A DNA stretch of 64,000 nt from the NCBI GenBank assembly GCA_035610835.1, contig CM069452.1, positions 68,234,919 through 68,298,918 of the forward strand, given 5' to 3'. Shown here one piece after another: positions 45,265 through 55,839 of this stretch (within the stretch, counting starts at the first letter, position 1; each line of letters begins with the position of its first letter). The position numbers and the translations under genes are program-made. The notes below the pieces were generated by a model. The model searched no databases and was not told where the DNA came from. It saw nothing but the letters and a program-made list of their open reading frames with translations. This stretch comes from Ophiura sarsii. Its lineage: Eukaryota; Echinodermata; Ophiuroidea; Amphilepidida; Ophiuridae.

Positions 45265-45855
45265 CACTCGTTTAGGGGGGTCAATGGGGAGAAAACTTGC
45301 AAAAACATAATGTTCACTCATTTAGGGGTGGGGGGTCAATGGGGAGAAAACTTGCAAAAACATAATGTTCACTCATTTAGGGGTGGGGGGTCAATGGGGA
45401 GAAAACTTGCAAAAACATAATGTTCACTCATTTAGGGGTGGGGGTCAATGGGGAGAAAACTTGCAAAAACATAATGTTCACTCATTTAGGGGTGGGGGGT
45501 CAATGGGGAGAAAACTTGCAAAAACATAATGTTCACTCATTTAGGGGTGGGGGTCAATGGGGAGAAAACTTGCAAAAACATAATGTTCACTCATTTAGGG
45601 GTGGGGGGTCAATGGGGAGAAAACTTGCAAAAACATAATGTTCACTCATTTAGGGGTGGGGGTCAATGGGGAGAAAACCTGCAAAAACATAATGTTCACT
45701 CATTTAGGGGTGAGGGGTCAATGGGGAGAAAACGTGCAAAAACATAATGTTCACTCATTTAGGGGTGGGGGTCAATGGGGGGAAACCTGCAAAAACATAA
45801 TGTTCACTCATTTAGTGGGGTCAATAGGGAGAAAACCTGCAAAAACATAATGTTA
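45265..45855 (+). repeat. 54/55-bp satellite with a 109-bp higher-order period
   Basis: About eleven copies of a unit containing TTTAGGGGTGGGGGTCAATG, GGGAGAAAACTTGCAAAAAC and ATAATGTTCACTCA. In the central part the length alternates between 55 and 54 because of one extra G, giving a 109-bp dimer. The last copies have deletions. Open frames starting at 45420, 45529 and 45638 are products of this periodicity. Confidence 0.95.
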
Positions 45856-45894
45856 TGCTCAATGTTGGCTTCAGACGAACTTGATCACACATGC

Positions 45895-46205
45895 TTACAG
45901 CATTTTGTTTGTATGTTTTTGGCCCTTGAACATGTTTAGAGCAGACTGCCCAAATGTTAATGTTATACATAGGAAGTATTACTTATACATGCTAAAGGGC
46001 CAGATGAAGATTTGTCGTGTTTTTTGGCCCTTGAACATGTTTACAGCAGACTGCCCAAATGTTATTCATATCAAGTATTACTTATACATGCTGAAGGGCC
46101 AAATTTGTCGTATGTTTTTTGGCCCTTGAACATGTTCAGAGCAAACTGCCCAAATGTTATACATAGGCAGTATTACTTATACATGCTGAAGGGCCATTTA
46201 GGGAA
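45895..46205 (+). repeat. Three tandem copies of about 95-106 bp
   Basis: TTTTTGGCCCTTGAACATGT, GACTGCCCAAATGTTA and TACTTATACATGC, then (T/A)AAGGGCC, are repeated in order three times. Unit length falls from about 106 to about 96. Confidence 0.92.
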
Positions 46206-46515
46206 TGGTTGAAAAATCTGTCATCGCGCATGCTTGCATCATGATAGTAACTGGCCCACACGGAGACAATTTTCTGGCCTATATCATGAGTAACTGTTTA
46301 TAACACTTATTAACACACCTTATGTTCAACTGATTATTCACCTTGATGCAAAAAAACACCCAACCTGTCGTAATTCATTAGGTATCATCAATTATAACTG
46401 ACATGCTATTGCTTATTGTATTTCAGCACTGATGATCACAAATAAATGTATAGATCACTTTTCATAGATGGGTTAAATTTTGAGCACCAAGCAGGTTTTG
46501 ATGTCTTTAAAAGCT

Positions 46516-46752
46516 ATGTGACGCATCAAATCAAAACATACCTCTTGTCATGTTTATTAGTTTCTAGATATGAAGATATAAAGAAATTAAAAGTAAATGC
46601 TAAGCTTCTATTCATCATATTTCCTGATTCTTAAACCTAAATTTCGATTAGGAGGTATCAATTGAAAGCTTTGATTTTTGCATGTTTTGATGCTGTTAAA
46701 ATAAGACATAAAAAGACCCCAAGAGGTATGTTTTGATGTGACGGGTCACATA
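46516..46752. mobile_element. TATGTGACCC family element, copy 1 (uninterrupted)
   Basis: TATGTGACGCATCAAATCAA at the left and TTGATGTGACGGGTCACATA (with one base less) at the right. The inverted ends of about 30 bases run through AACATACCTCTT. The body holds TTAGTTTCTAGATATGAAG and CCTGATTCTTAAACCTAAAT. It serves as the empty-site reference for 47745-47990. Confidence 0.85.
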
Positions 46753-46981
46753 TATGTACCACTTCAAAACTGGACTCTGCAAACGTAATATAACATATGT
46801 GATGCGATCCAGCAAAATCAGTCTGAAGTAGGACATCACCTTTTCAGTGTTTCTTATGATTGTTCAAAGCATATTTGCAAGGCTACATTTTGCAGCAAAC
46901 CCCAGTGAAAATATATGAACAGTTGAAGGGTCCCCAAACAATAGGAATTAAACAAAAGACATTATCTTCTTTATTTGACTA

Positions 46982-47164
46982 CTGTAAAAGCTGACATTTT
47001 TGCGGTGGTTTTATTTTCGCGCAAAATATTTTTCCGCACAAAATTACAACACACGAAAATTGTTTTCAACATTCATGCAGTGCATCCAGAAGGTCGCCCG
47101 CAAAAAAAAAGGATTTGCAAAATGTCTATGATATCAAAATGCGCGAAAATATTGGCTTTTACAG
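46982..47164. mobile_element. TA-flanked ACTGTAAAA element
   Basis: CTGTAAAAGCTGACATTTTT at the left and ATATTGGCTTTTACAG at the right, with TA on each side (46980-46981 and 47165-47166). Inside are CGCGAAAA- and GCGCAAAA-type words. A relative is at 53477-53684. Confidence 0.75.
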
Positions 47165-47221
47165 TATATCTCCGAATCAAAATTTCCGTAATCCGACAGA
47201 TTTGACTTGATCACATCACAT

Positions 47222-47650
47222 CACAAATGTGACCCATCACATCAAAACATACCTCTCGTTCACAAATGTGACCCATCACATCAAAACATACCTCTCGTTC
47301 ACAAATGTGACCCATCACATCAAAACATACCTCTCGTTCACAAATGTGACCCATCACATCAAAACATACCTCTCGTTCACAAATGTGACCCATCACATCA
47401 AAACATACCTCTCGTTCACAAATGTGACCCATCACATCAAAACATACCTCTCGTTCACAAATGTGACCCATCACATCAAAACATACCTCTCGTTCACAAA
47501 TGTGACCCATCACATCAAAACATACCTCTCGTTCACAAATGTGACCCATCACATCAAAACATACCTCTCGTTCACAAATGTGACCCATCACATCAAAACA
47601 TACCTCTCGTTCACAAATGTGACCCATCACATCAAAACATACCTCTCGTT
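47222..47650 (+). repeat. 39-bp satellite, eleven copies, derived from a transposon end
   Basis: Eleven essentially identical copies of a unit reading ACAAATGTGACCCATCACAT then CAAAACATACCTCTCGTTC. The part TGTGACCCATCACATCAAAA with CATACCTCT is the terminal inverted repeat of the element at 46516-46752. The array stands exactly where the left end of copy 2 of that element should be. The period is divisible by three, so both strands are open throughout; this is not a protein gene. Confidence 0.96.
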
Positions 47651-47744
47651 GGTATTTCTAGTTTCTAGATATGAAGTAAAATGTCTTAACAAATATAAAG
47701 AAATTAAAAGGAAATACTAAGCTTTCATCATATTTTCTGATTCT

Positions 47745-47990
47745 TAACACTTTCCACGCGGCTATTAGTTTTACCATATACAAAACAGATTTTTCAGAAA
47801 CCTTTCCCAACTTTCAAGGTCTACCTCAACGATTACTGAACCAATACTAAGGATATTTGTACTTATTCTAATGCATTTCTCATGGTGATTCCAAATATGG
47901 TAATGAAATTCAATAATTTTGACATTTTTGAAACATTTTGTCAACATTTGGAATGTCGTCTGCAGCCGCCTGCCGCATGGAAAGCGTTAA
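47745..47990 (+). mobile_element. TTAA family A element, best-preserved plus-strand copy
   Basis: TTAACACTTTCCACGCGGCT at the left; GCCGCATGGAAAGCGTTAA at the right. In copy 1 of the host repeat the corresponding point reads GATTCTTAAACC with one TTAA, so TTAA was duplicated on insertion. Exact TTAA duplication is the piggyBac signature. Family A is about 245 bp, has no coding capacity and must have relied on a transposase elsewhere. Confidence 0.95.
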
Positions 47991-48124
47991 GGCCAAATTT
48001 CAATTACGAGGTATCAATTTAAAGTTTGATTTTTGCATGTTTGGATGATGTTAAAATCAGACATTGGAGAAAAGACCCCAAGAGGGCCCAAGAGGTAATG
48101 AATTTCGATGTGACGGGTCACATA

Positions 48125-49100
48125 TTACCAATGTTTCTTTATCAACCTCCATTGTCACGGATCGGGCTCCAGAGGATGTATGTTTTTACAATATTTCCGA
48201 TAAACTACAATTTCTGTTTTATTTCTTATTTCAAATATTCAACATCAATCTGTGCTCAGGACACATTCAACTGTTCATATTATAGACATCATAGATATTA
48301 ATAAAACAAAGATTGTGCTGACACTCGCCTTTACAATGAGTAACATTGTATAATAGTATAGACACCTTTACAAAGATGTCCAACTGATTATCACCTAGGC
48401 CTATGCTAAACATCTCAACCTGCCATATTTCATTAGTATCATCGGTTATAAAAAGCTGTGCAATTTAAGCATAAATAACCCGTACAGCTGGTCATAATCT
48501 AAGATAACTAACACAAGTGCTTCAAATATGCCAAATTATTGAGTGCCTGGATCAGGTTTGGGAGTATATTCATAAAATGAACCCCTCAAAAAAGTTTGAT
48601 TTTGTTTCCAATTGTCTAAATGTTGCATATTATGTTATATTTTCATTGTGTATTGTACACCAAAGGAAAATTTAAAAAGATGCGTATCTTTCCAATGATA
48701 CCAAATTTGTAGCAATCACTTGTTGAAGTACTCAGCCACTAGTGAGAATATGGGGAGGTCTTAATCTGAATGTGTCAAAATCATCACTATTCTGCATGTG
48801 CTCAAAAGTCAATGGTGCATCGCTTTACACTAGTCAATGTAACAACTCATTGAACAGACGACAGAGTCGTTATTTTGAGCGCAAAATAGCAGTAAATTTG
48901 GCACCTTTTGATTGCGACCTCCCGTGTTCTTTCTCAAGCGAGTAACAAGGGATTGCTATTGGTATAATTGCACATGGACTCAACAGCCATCCATCAATAT
49001 GTAACACAATTAAATATGAATACATCGAGAAATACCTGAAAATGTGGCAATTGAGAACAAAAAATCTGAACCTTTTTTGAGGAGCTTATTTCTAATGCTG
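48125..49100. other. Unassigned DNA
   Basis: No confident gene. Open frames at 48026-48301 and 48742-48945 do not resemble known proteins. Confidence 0.4.
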
Positions 49101-49106
49101 AAAACA

Positions 49107-49484
49107 TACTAAGGTCGCTTTGCGATTAAATCGCTCCAATGACGAGTTTCACGTCATATAAAAACCCTCGATACATCGATTAAGAGATCGCTTGACTGGA
49201 AACGACCAGTCGCGGCTAGTAGACTTCAGTTCAACTCGAAAGATCGGTCGCTCATGACGTAATGAACACCATACTTTTTCAGCCAATGGGGGAGGTTATT
49301 TTGCTTCGAAATTAGCATAACCAATCAGCAGCAATTATCCCGGTTTGTTGCCGTCTGCGTGACCCGGGAATACCTGTGACTACCGGCGATTTAGTAGCTC
49401 GATGCGACTTTTGGTCGCACCAAGATACTTTTGAGCTAGCGAGTACTACGCGACCTGTTGCGACCAGCGACCGGCTAGTATGAT
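49107..49484. mobile_element. Possible element with GGTCGC-rich ends
   Basis: CATACTAAGGTCGCTTTGCG at the left and CGACCAGCGACCGGCTAGTA at the right form imperfect inverted ends. GGTCGC or GCGACC occurs at least seven times inside. Boundaries are tentative. Confidence 0.45.
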
Positions 49485-49783
49485 TCGAGCATAATACACT
49501 TGCAACGTTACAGTTAAACATCAATTCAAATAGTCATCAAAACCCTATTATCAGGAGAGTTCCAACTTTCACAGGATATATATAAATTAAATATCAGCAA
49601 TATTAAGGAAACAATATTGCCGCCAACCACAATGACTTGTATGGCTTACATCATGAATAATAAGACACTAAACACACCTATTCAAAAATGTCCAACCGAT
49701 TATATACTCATATATTATACAATACAACCATATGTGTTAATATCCTCAGTTATGAATGCTGTACTATTATAGTGATTGGTCAT

Positions 49784-49890
49784 TGCATTGAAATAAGTAC
49801 AAACATGTCTAATATTGGTTTAGTAATTTTTGCGATAAACTTTGAAAGTTGGGACAAGTTTCTGGAAAATCTGGTTTGTATATTTTTTCT
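49784..49890 (-). mobile_element. TTAA family A fragment
   Basis: Internal part only: CATTGAAATAAGTACAAACA, CTAATATTGGTTTAGTAAT and TTTGAAAGTTGGGACAAG. Both ends are missing. Confidence 0.75.
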
Positions 49891-50129
49891 AGTTCTTAGA
49901 AAACAACAAAAGTATGAAAAGTGAGTTAGGCAATTATCGAAGCAGGCTGACGATATGTTGAATAGCAAAATGAATAGTGCTGGTGAATTCCAACAGGAAC
50001 AGTAACTGTTGGATAGAATTAGCTTGGGGATAAACCTTAAGTGAAATGTGGCTTGTTATAGGCCTAATACGAGTTAATATGACCTATTTTAAACAATTTT
50101 CATCATCAGTACAAATTCACAACGCTGAC

Positions 50130-50220
50130 TTAGGCAGAATTGCAATTGTGCATTTATCAACACTTTTGATTTGTCAGTGACTTATTATCAACACTTTTGA
50201 TTTGTCAATGACTTATTACT
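50130..50220 (+). repeat. 29-bp direct repeat, two copies
   Basis: ATCAACACTTTTGATTTGTC followed by (A/G)TGACTTATT is present twice in tandem. Confidence 0.85.
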
Positions 50221-50552
50221 TATCTAAGTCCGTACTTATTAATGAGGTATTATAACAGCATGTGCATATAATGTAATGAAGTCATGATTGATGCAAAAAA
50301 CTCAATTTCGCTGAAAATTGAGTTAGCAGGCTGACGATATGGTGAACTAATAGCTGTGTGGAAAATGTAAAACATGTTAAAAATTTACGCAAGTAACATT
50401 TGCTGACAAAGACTAGTAACACACTCAGAAGTAAATAAGTGGCACACAGCCTATACATGTAAGGCCTAAAAAAAGAAATGTTTGATTAGCGTAACCCGAC
50501 CGACCCTAAATACATCGCCGACCCTGAATATTTTTTATTATTTTGAGGGGAA

Positions 50553-50554
<2 letters not shown>

Positions 50555-50585
<31 letters not shown>
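50555..50585. repeat. TA microsatellite
   Basis: Pure TA repeat. The minus-strand open frame over it encodes an Ile/Tyr run and is an artefact. Confidence 0.9.
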
Positions 50586-50588
<3 letters not shown>

Positions 50589-50953
50589 AAAATTGAACAA
50601 AGTATTAAAGTTTTTGACTGTTTGCTTTCAATTTCGGCTATTTTAAGTCCCCATCGAAATGATATATTGTTGAACACAACAATACATTTTTGCCCGGCAA
50701 TTAAATACGCTAGAGCTATGATTTGTGTGTACTGCTGTCTTTCAAGTGTTCAAAAGTAGGTGATTTGAAAAATAAAGAAAATATTAAAAAAAAAAAAAAT
50801 CCCGACCGACCTACCCTATTTGTTTTGGTCATGTTACGCCAATCAAACCTTCTTTTTTTTAGGCCTAATTAGATTAGATTAAGAGATCTGGTCCGAGTCC
50901 TACATAATAGCTTTTAATCCTTGATAGTGGCACTCAAAGGCAGAGTTACTATT

Positions 50954-51202
50954 ATCACTTTCCACGCGGCTATTACAATTAGTTTACCATATACGAAACA
51001 GAATTTTCAAAAACCTTTCCCAACTTTCAAAGTCTGTCGCAAGGATTACTGATTCAATACTAGGCATGTTTGTACTTATCTTAATGCATTTATCACAGTG
51101 ATTCCAAATATGGTGATGAAATTAAATGTTGACTTTTTTGAAACATTTTGTGAAATTTTGGAACTGCCGTCTGCAGACGACTGACGCGTGGAAAGTGCTA
51201 AG
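50954..51202 (+). mobile_element. TTAA family A element
   Basis: ATCACTTTCCACGCGGCTAT at the left; GACGACTGACGCGTGGAAAG at the right. The left TTAA has decayed and the right reads CTAA. Confidence 0.87.
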
Positions 51203-51204
51203 GT

Positions 51205-51710
51205 CTTTTAACGACTTAAAATGATCATATAATTCACTTACAGGAACCATAGCTTTAATCAAGTGCTATGTGGACAGTGGAGGTACTTGGTATCCAAATT
51301 CCACACTAATAATATCTTCCTGTGATCCCTGTCTTTTTCAATTACAAGTGCTATCTATAGATAGATATAGCCCATTCTACTACAAGGGATCGCTTGTTTA
51401 TATTACCAAGGATACAAGGCATCAGTATTTTTTTAAAGTTTAAGACCACTTTTATTTCATCTTATCTTCTTCTTCATCATTTTCCTCAATATTTTCCCCT
51501 TTATCAAAAGAAACCAAAATATTTTTGATCGCTCTCTTTCATTATACTGTAACAGATACGTTGCAACGCCAAAAATTGAGTTTGCCAAAAGTGGATATGT
51601 TGCTAATGCAAATTTCAAAACATTGGATGAGAAGAAAGAAAAAATCTTTTTGACCCGTTTATAACTGCTGAATTACACATGTTGGATGAGAGGTTTTAAC
51701 TGTGTCATTC
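51205..51710. other. Unassigned DNA
   Basis: No gene or clear repeat recognised. Confidence 0.4.
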
Positions 51711-51711
51711 C

Positions 51712-52320
51712 AGGGGAGGGGGGCACTTAACTTATTTTTGGGTAGGGGTGTGTCCTATCCAGGGTCTCAAAAATGGGGGCTACGGAGCGGAGCAGAGCCG
51801 ATTTTGATGAAAAATAGGGTCTTAAGAACTAAATTTCCGCCAAAAATTAAGGGCTTATAAACTGATTTTCCCCAAAAAATTGGGTTTTAGAATGCAAAAT
51901 GTTCAAAAAAATGGGGCTTTGGAACACAAATTGTCAATACAATTTTAAAAGGTCTTAAGAGTTGATGCAGACTCAACAGGGGGTCTTCAGGGCGGCATAT
52001 ATGTGACCAGTCGCGTCAAAAAGGACATGTTGTCGGCAAACACAGTTTTGAGATAGAGGGCAATATATTTGGTGAAATATCAAGAAAATAATAGACAAAA
52101 ATGTGCTTCTTCAATTCATATCTTGTGATTACAAAGTCTGATTACATTCAACAAGGTATTATTTCAAAGCTTAAAATGTTCTCTTTCAAATCATACCAAT
52201 AACTCAGAATTGACTCGGGCCTCCAACATGTCCATTTTGACATGACGGGTCACATATATCTTGGGTATGGGTCCACTCCAAGTATGACCAGAAAACATGT
52301 TAAGTAAAAAATGGGTGTTA
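51712..52320 (+). repeat. G-tract repeat, interrupted
   Basis: GGAGGGGGGCACTTAACTTA, GGGTAGGGGTGTGTCC, AAAATGGGGGCTACGG and GATGAAAAATAGGGTCTTAA match, in reverse complement, the block at 58795-59080. The part around 51985 (GGGTCTTCAGGGCGGC) matches the complement of 58330-58350. The TATGTGACC-type element at 52000-52257 interrupts it. Confidence 0.7.
52000..52257. mobile_element. TATGTGACC family element, copy 3
   Basis: TATGTGACCAGTCGCGTCAA at the left and GACATGACGGGTCACATAT at the right, with AACATGTCC-type words inside both ends. The body differs from copies 1 and 2, so it is a related subfamily. Confidence 0.75.
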
Positions 52321-52547
52321 TTTTATAAGTGGCGGCTGTGTGATGTGTTCATGTGTCCAAAAGTATTTATTTTAAAATATGGGGATTGTGTAACCCTAAC
52401 CTGACCCCCGGGATTTTAACAAAGAAGAGAGGGAAGAGAGGAGGAAGGGAGATGGACAAATAAATCCCTGCTCTCCCTGACTGGTGATCTATCCGCGGAC
52501 CATCCACTCCACACATAGACCCGCCAGCCTGCATAGACAAGCCACGA

Positions 52548-52665
52548 ATATCAGCTACACGTTCGCGCAGTACACTGCACTCACTATATAGGCCCGGTTG
52601 ATTACGTCATTAAAAATTGTCCACGTATGCACTGGGAGATTGTGCGGTATTTGGTAGGGTTACGG
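52548..52665 (+). repeat. Dispersed repeat with TATAGGCCCGGTTGATTACG, copy 1
   Basis: Recurs at 55713-55833 and 62530-62692 with CAGTACACTGC(A/G)CTCAC, ATAGGCTCGG and ACCGTCCAC-like words. The TTAA family D element at 52670 sits just after GGGTTACGG in this copy. Confidence 0.7.
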
Positions 52666-52669
52666 TTAA

Positions 52670-52876
52670 CCCCCTGAGAACTACCGGCCGATTGGTCAGA
52701 AAGATGGATACATCATTTATTGCACCAATCAGAGACATTGTTAAAATAATTGTATCCCTGATAAAAATCTGGGTGAAAAAGTTTAAAAGCTGTAACGTAA
52801 TTGGTTATTCAAATGAATATATCTTGTAATTAACCAATCAGAACCACTGTAAGATAGATAGGTAGACCCCAGGGGG
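52670..52876 (+). mobile_element. TTAA family D element
   Basis: TTAA (52666-52669), CCCCCTGAGAACTACCGGCC at the left; GACCCCAGGGGG and TTAA (52877-52880) at the right. TTAACCC ends are classical for piggyBac-type elements. The partner is at 26381-26586. Confidence 0.88.
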
Positions 52877-52880
52877 TTAA

Positions 52881-53474
52881 GGAATATATGGGCGCCAAAC
52901 TCTCAATAAATATGTTTGCTGCAATCAAACATTCTAAATTCTTGATTAAAGGGAACGCTTTTGTTTGTATAGGGGAAACCAAATGTTTCTAGGCAGGGGT
53001 CGCATTCTGACGCGTCTGCGCGTCCTAGATCTCTCACTTTCTAATAGTGACGCGTCAGGTTTCAAATTGGAAAGACTTGCGGGTCCCGATCAAAATTGAA
53101 GGGACCCCTTAAATTTGACGATGTGTGGAAATGGAAACCTTAAGAAATTCTGTAAATTACATGCTCACAATATAAATTCATTAAAACTGCCCGTTAAAAA
53201 GTATTTTTTTTAAATACCCAAACTTCAGGACCCCTCAATTTCTTGGGGGACCCCTTAAATTTGTTTTTTGAAGTCCTACGGGATCCTGAGATCTGACACA
53301 ATACCTGTGCCCCTATAACAAGGTTATATCAGTATGACGTGACACATTATATGCTTTTACATCATCGTTATGGTCATCATCATTAGACGATGAAAACACA
53401 AACCAGCTGTTCGGGTCTTGGGTTGATTTCATTCCTGTTTTCACACACATTTCATTTTCACACACATTTCAGAG
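52881..53474. other. Unassigned DNA
   Basis: GACCCCTTAAATTTGACG near 53102 and GACCCCTTAAATTTGTTT near 53250 are a short direct repeat. No gene recognised. Confidence 0.45.
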
Positions 53475-53476
53475 TA

Positions 53477-53684
53477 CTGTAAAACACTATAATTTTGCGG
53501 ATACTTTTTTCGAGAATTAAAAATTACTGCTATATTAGCGGGCATTTAATTTCGCGAATCTGGAAATGTCACCGTTACTTTCAATGCAAAATTGTCAGTT
53601 TTGCGGGTATTTAATTTTGCGAATCCACATCTTTTCGCGAAATTCGCCAAATTAAATCCATCACGGAATATAGTGGTTTTACAG
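53477..53684. mobile_element. TA-flanked ACTGTAAAA element
   Basis: CTGTAAAACACTATAATTTT at the left and AATATAGTGGTTTTACAG at the right; TA at 53475-53476 and 53685-53686. The interior has two direct GCATTTAATTTCGCGAATC-like units. Relative of 46982-47164. Confidence 0.82.
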
Positions 53685-53774
53685 TAATATGAAAAAGAGC
53701 ACCTAAGCAAGTACATTTATATAAAGAAAAGAAAAATAACAGGCATATTCACAGGGCACCATGGCAAAGGCCCA

Positions 53775-54400
53775 AAGCACTATATACACTCTTTGCACGA
53801 TCCGTCATTTGCGAGGAGATAACATTATGTAACTAGTTTGACTCTCTCTGCACATGACTGGTCATGCAGTGAGACATTGTGAAATTATGCAAAACTTTCA
53901 TTAAATCATTCCAGTTTGAGGCTCTCTTCATACACCTATCAAAATATGTAAGTTCCCCCCTAGCATATACTAGAAAATTTCCAAAAATATTTGATGGATT
54001 TAAATAATTGTCAGCTAGAAAGATGCACCCAATTGTTAGGCACATTTTGATACCAAATTTGTTGGCCTTGAGACAATGCAACGATAAGAAATTGTGCCAT
54101 TTACAAATTTGTATGCAGAAAAAAAAGTGGCACTAAATCGCACCGGCTATGGCTAGATTGTCCATACATCAATAAGCAGATCATAATCAATAAGCAGATC
54201 ATAATCTTGTTTGTTAATTTTATGGACAAAACCAGCCATAGCCAGTGAGTTTTATTGCCACTTTTTTTTCTGTATAAAAATTGGTAAATGGCACAATTTC
54301 TTATCGTTGCATTGTCTCAAGGCCAGTATATGCTAGGGGGGAACTTACATATTTTGATGGGTGTATATGGTGAATCCGTGCAAAGAGCGACTAGGTAAAT
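53775..54400. mobile_element. Fold-back element with unequal arms
   Basis: The left arm CCTATCAAAATATGTAAGTT...TAGCATATACT...CAATGCAACGATAAGAAATT is mirrored on the right up to TTACATATTTTGATGGGTGT. The right arm lacks about 98 bases present in the left arm after TAGCATATACT. The centre is CTATGGCTAGATTGTCCATA/TGGACAAAACCAGCCATAG. A single-arm relative is at 61543-61725. The minus-strand frame at 53833-54081 is shared in part with that relative but resembles no known protein. Confidence 0.7.
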
Positions 54401-54539
54401 TATATTGGCTTTATATGCCAGCTAGACCAGTTTACACACACTTTGAAATATTTGGATGGAATTGAACCTCCACTGTTGGCAAATCAGATTCTAGTCCTTA
54501 TTGCTTCAGTGCCACTACATCTGTAGCTGTTTTCACAAA

Positions 54540-55395
54540 GTCCCTGGATGGGCTAAACTTTTACTGCTTCAGGGGAGATTTGGAAGATTATCTATCTTAC
54601 CACGTGGCTTACCCCAGCACCCTTGCATCTCACCCCTGTTTCACATACTGTACTTATTGGAAGTCCTAGTTGGATGGATTAAACTTTCACTGCTGGAGAG
54701 GAGATTCTGTTCCTTGGAAGATTATCTATCTCAACAAGCAGCTTACCCCGGCACCCTTGCATCCCACCTCTATTTCACATACTTAATGGAAGTCCTTGGA
54801 TGGAATACACTTTCACTGCTGGAGAAGAGATTCTGTTCCTTGGAAGATTATCTATCTCAACAAACAGCTTATCCCAGCTACCTTGCATCCCACCTCTATT
54901 TCACATACTGAATGGAAGTCCTTGGATGGATTATACTTTCACTGCTGGAGAGGAGATTCTGTTCCTTGGAAGATTATCTATCTCAACAAGCAGCTTACCC
55001 CGGCTACCTTGCATTCCACTTCTATTTTACATACTGAATGGAAGTCCTTGGATGGAATAAACTAACACTGCTGGAGAGGAGATTCTGTTCCTTGGAAGAT
55101 TATCTATCTCAGCAAGCAGCTTACCCCGGCACCCTTGCATCCCACCTCTATATAAAGTACTTGGATGGATTATACTTTCACTGCTGGTGATGAGATCCTG
55201 TACCTTGGTAGATGGTCATCCCACTGTCCCATTGTCCGTACATCCCCCCTCTGTTTTCACATACTTATTTGGAAGTTTGTGGGCAGATTATACTTTCACT
55301 GCTGGTGAAGAGATCCTGTTCCGTGGCAGATGATCTATCTCACCGCGTAGTTTACCCCAGCGTCCTTGCATTCTCTGTTGTCTGGCATTCTGGCG
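54540..55395 (+). repeat. 126-bp tandem array, about seven copies
   Basis: CACTGCTGG recurs at 54688, 54814, 54940, 55066, 55179 and 55297, and a variant TTACTGCTTCAGG at 54562 (spacings 126, 126, 126, 126, 113, 118). Each unit contains GATTCTGTTCCTTGGAAGAT, TATCTATCTCAACAAGCAGC and CTTGCATCCCACCTCTATTT. The period equals 42 codons, so frames stay open for up to three units. No start, domain or conserved frame supports a real protein. Confidence 0.93.
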
Positions 55396-55489
55396 ACTCA
55401 ACCTGCACAGATAGAAAGGAGAGACAAATGTTCATGTCAACATTATTTCAAATATGTTTGAAAATATTCTTTTTTTCTTCTTCTCTTGT

Positions 55490-55605
55490 CATTAAAAGTT
55501 CAAGTTCATTCATTTATTTGTGTGTTAAGGAACTTTTAAGTTCCTTAACACACAAATAAATGAATGAACTTGAACTTGAACTAACACTTGAACTTGAACT
55601 TGAAA
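55490..55605. repeat. Perfect hairpin with AACTTG tail
   Basis: CATTTATTTGTGTGTTAAGG followed by AACTTTTAAGTT and the complement CCTTAACACACAAATAAATG, then repeated TGAACTTGAAC words. The arms are about 37 bases. Confidence 0.9.
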
Positions 55606-55712
55606 GGGTCCCAATTTGAAAAGCCCATTTATGAGGGTTTCTACTGGGGCTCCTAGCCTCTTTCTCACATTGTAATATTCTAATTTGTATTCATTCATAA
55701 AACTGTATACCG

Positions 55713-55833
55713 CACTCAATATATAGGCTCGGTTTAAGAACGTCATCGAAAACCGTCCACACATGTGCTTGGAGATAGGCTTAGAAGTTTAGAAGTAGCA
55801 TTTTTAGTATTGTGGTGGGGAAGATAGGGTTAA
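55713..55833 (+). repeat. Dispersed repeat with ATAGGCTCGGTTTAAGAACG, copy 2
   Basis: Same family as 52548-52665; ends GGGTTAATGAATC and so lacks the family D insertion. Confidence 0.65.
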
Positions 55834-55839
55834 TGAATC

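Larger units (their letters stand above)
47222..48124. mobile_element. TATGTGACCC family element, copy 2 (array at one end, interrupted)
   Basis: Collinear with copy 1: TAGTTTCTAGATATGAAG at 47658, CTGATTC before the insertion, AAATTTCAATTACGAGGTAT after it, AAAGACCCCAAGAG near 48070, and the right end GATGTGACGGGTCACATA. The left end is expanded into the 39-bp array and the middle carries a family A element. Confidence 0.88.

Noticed and set aside
45205..45850. Overlapping 70-72 residue frames starting 109 bases apart
   Set aside because: They reflect the satellite period; no protein features are present.
47211..47720. Long open frames on both strands across the 39-bp array
   Set aside because: The period is divisible by three, so all frames without a stop in one unit stay open. 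The unit is a transposon end.
50340..50370. Right end of another family A copy
   Set aside because: Only about 20 bases resemble AATAGCCGCGTGGAAAGTG and no body follows; too little to call.
53833..54081. 82-residue minus-strand frame as a gene
   Set aside because: It lies inside a fold-back repeat, and only part of the frame recurs at 61568-61816. No domain was recognised.
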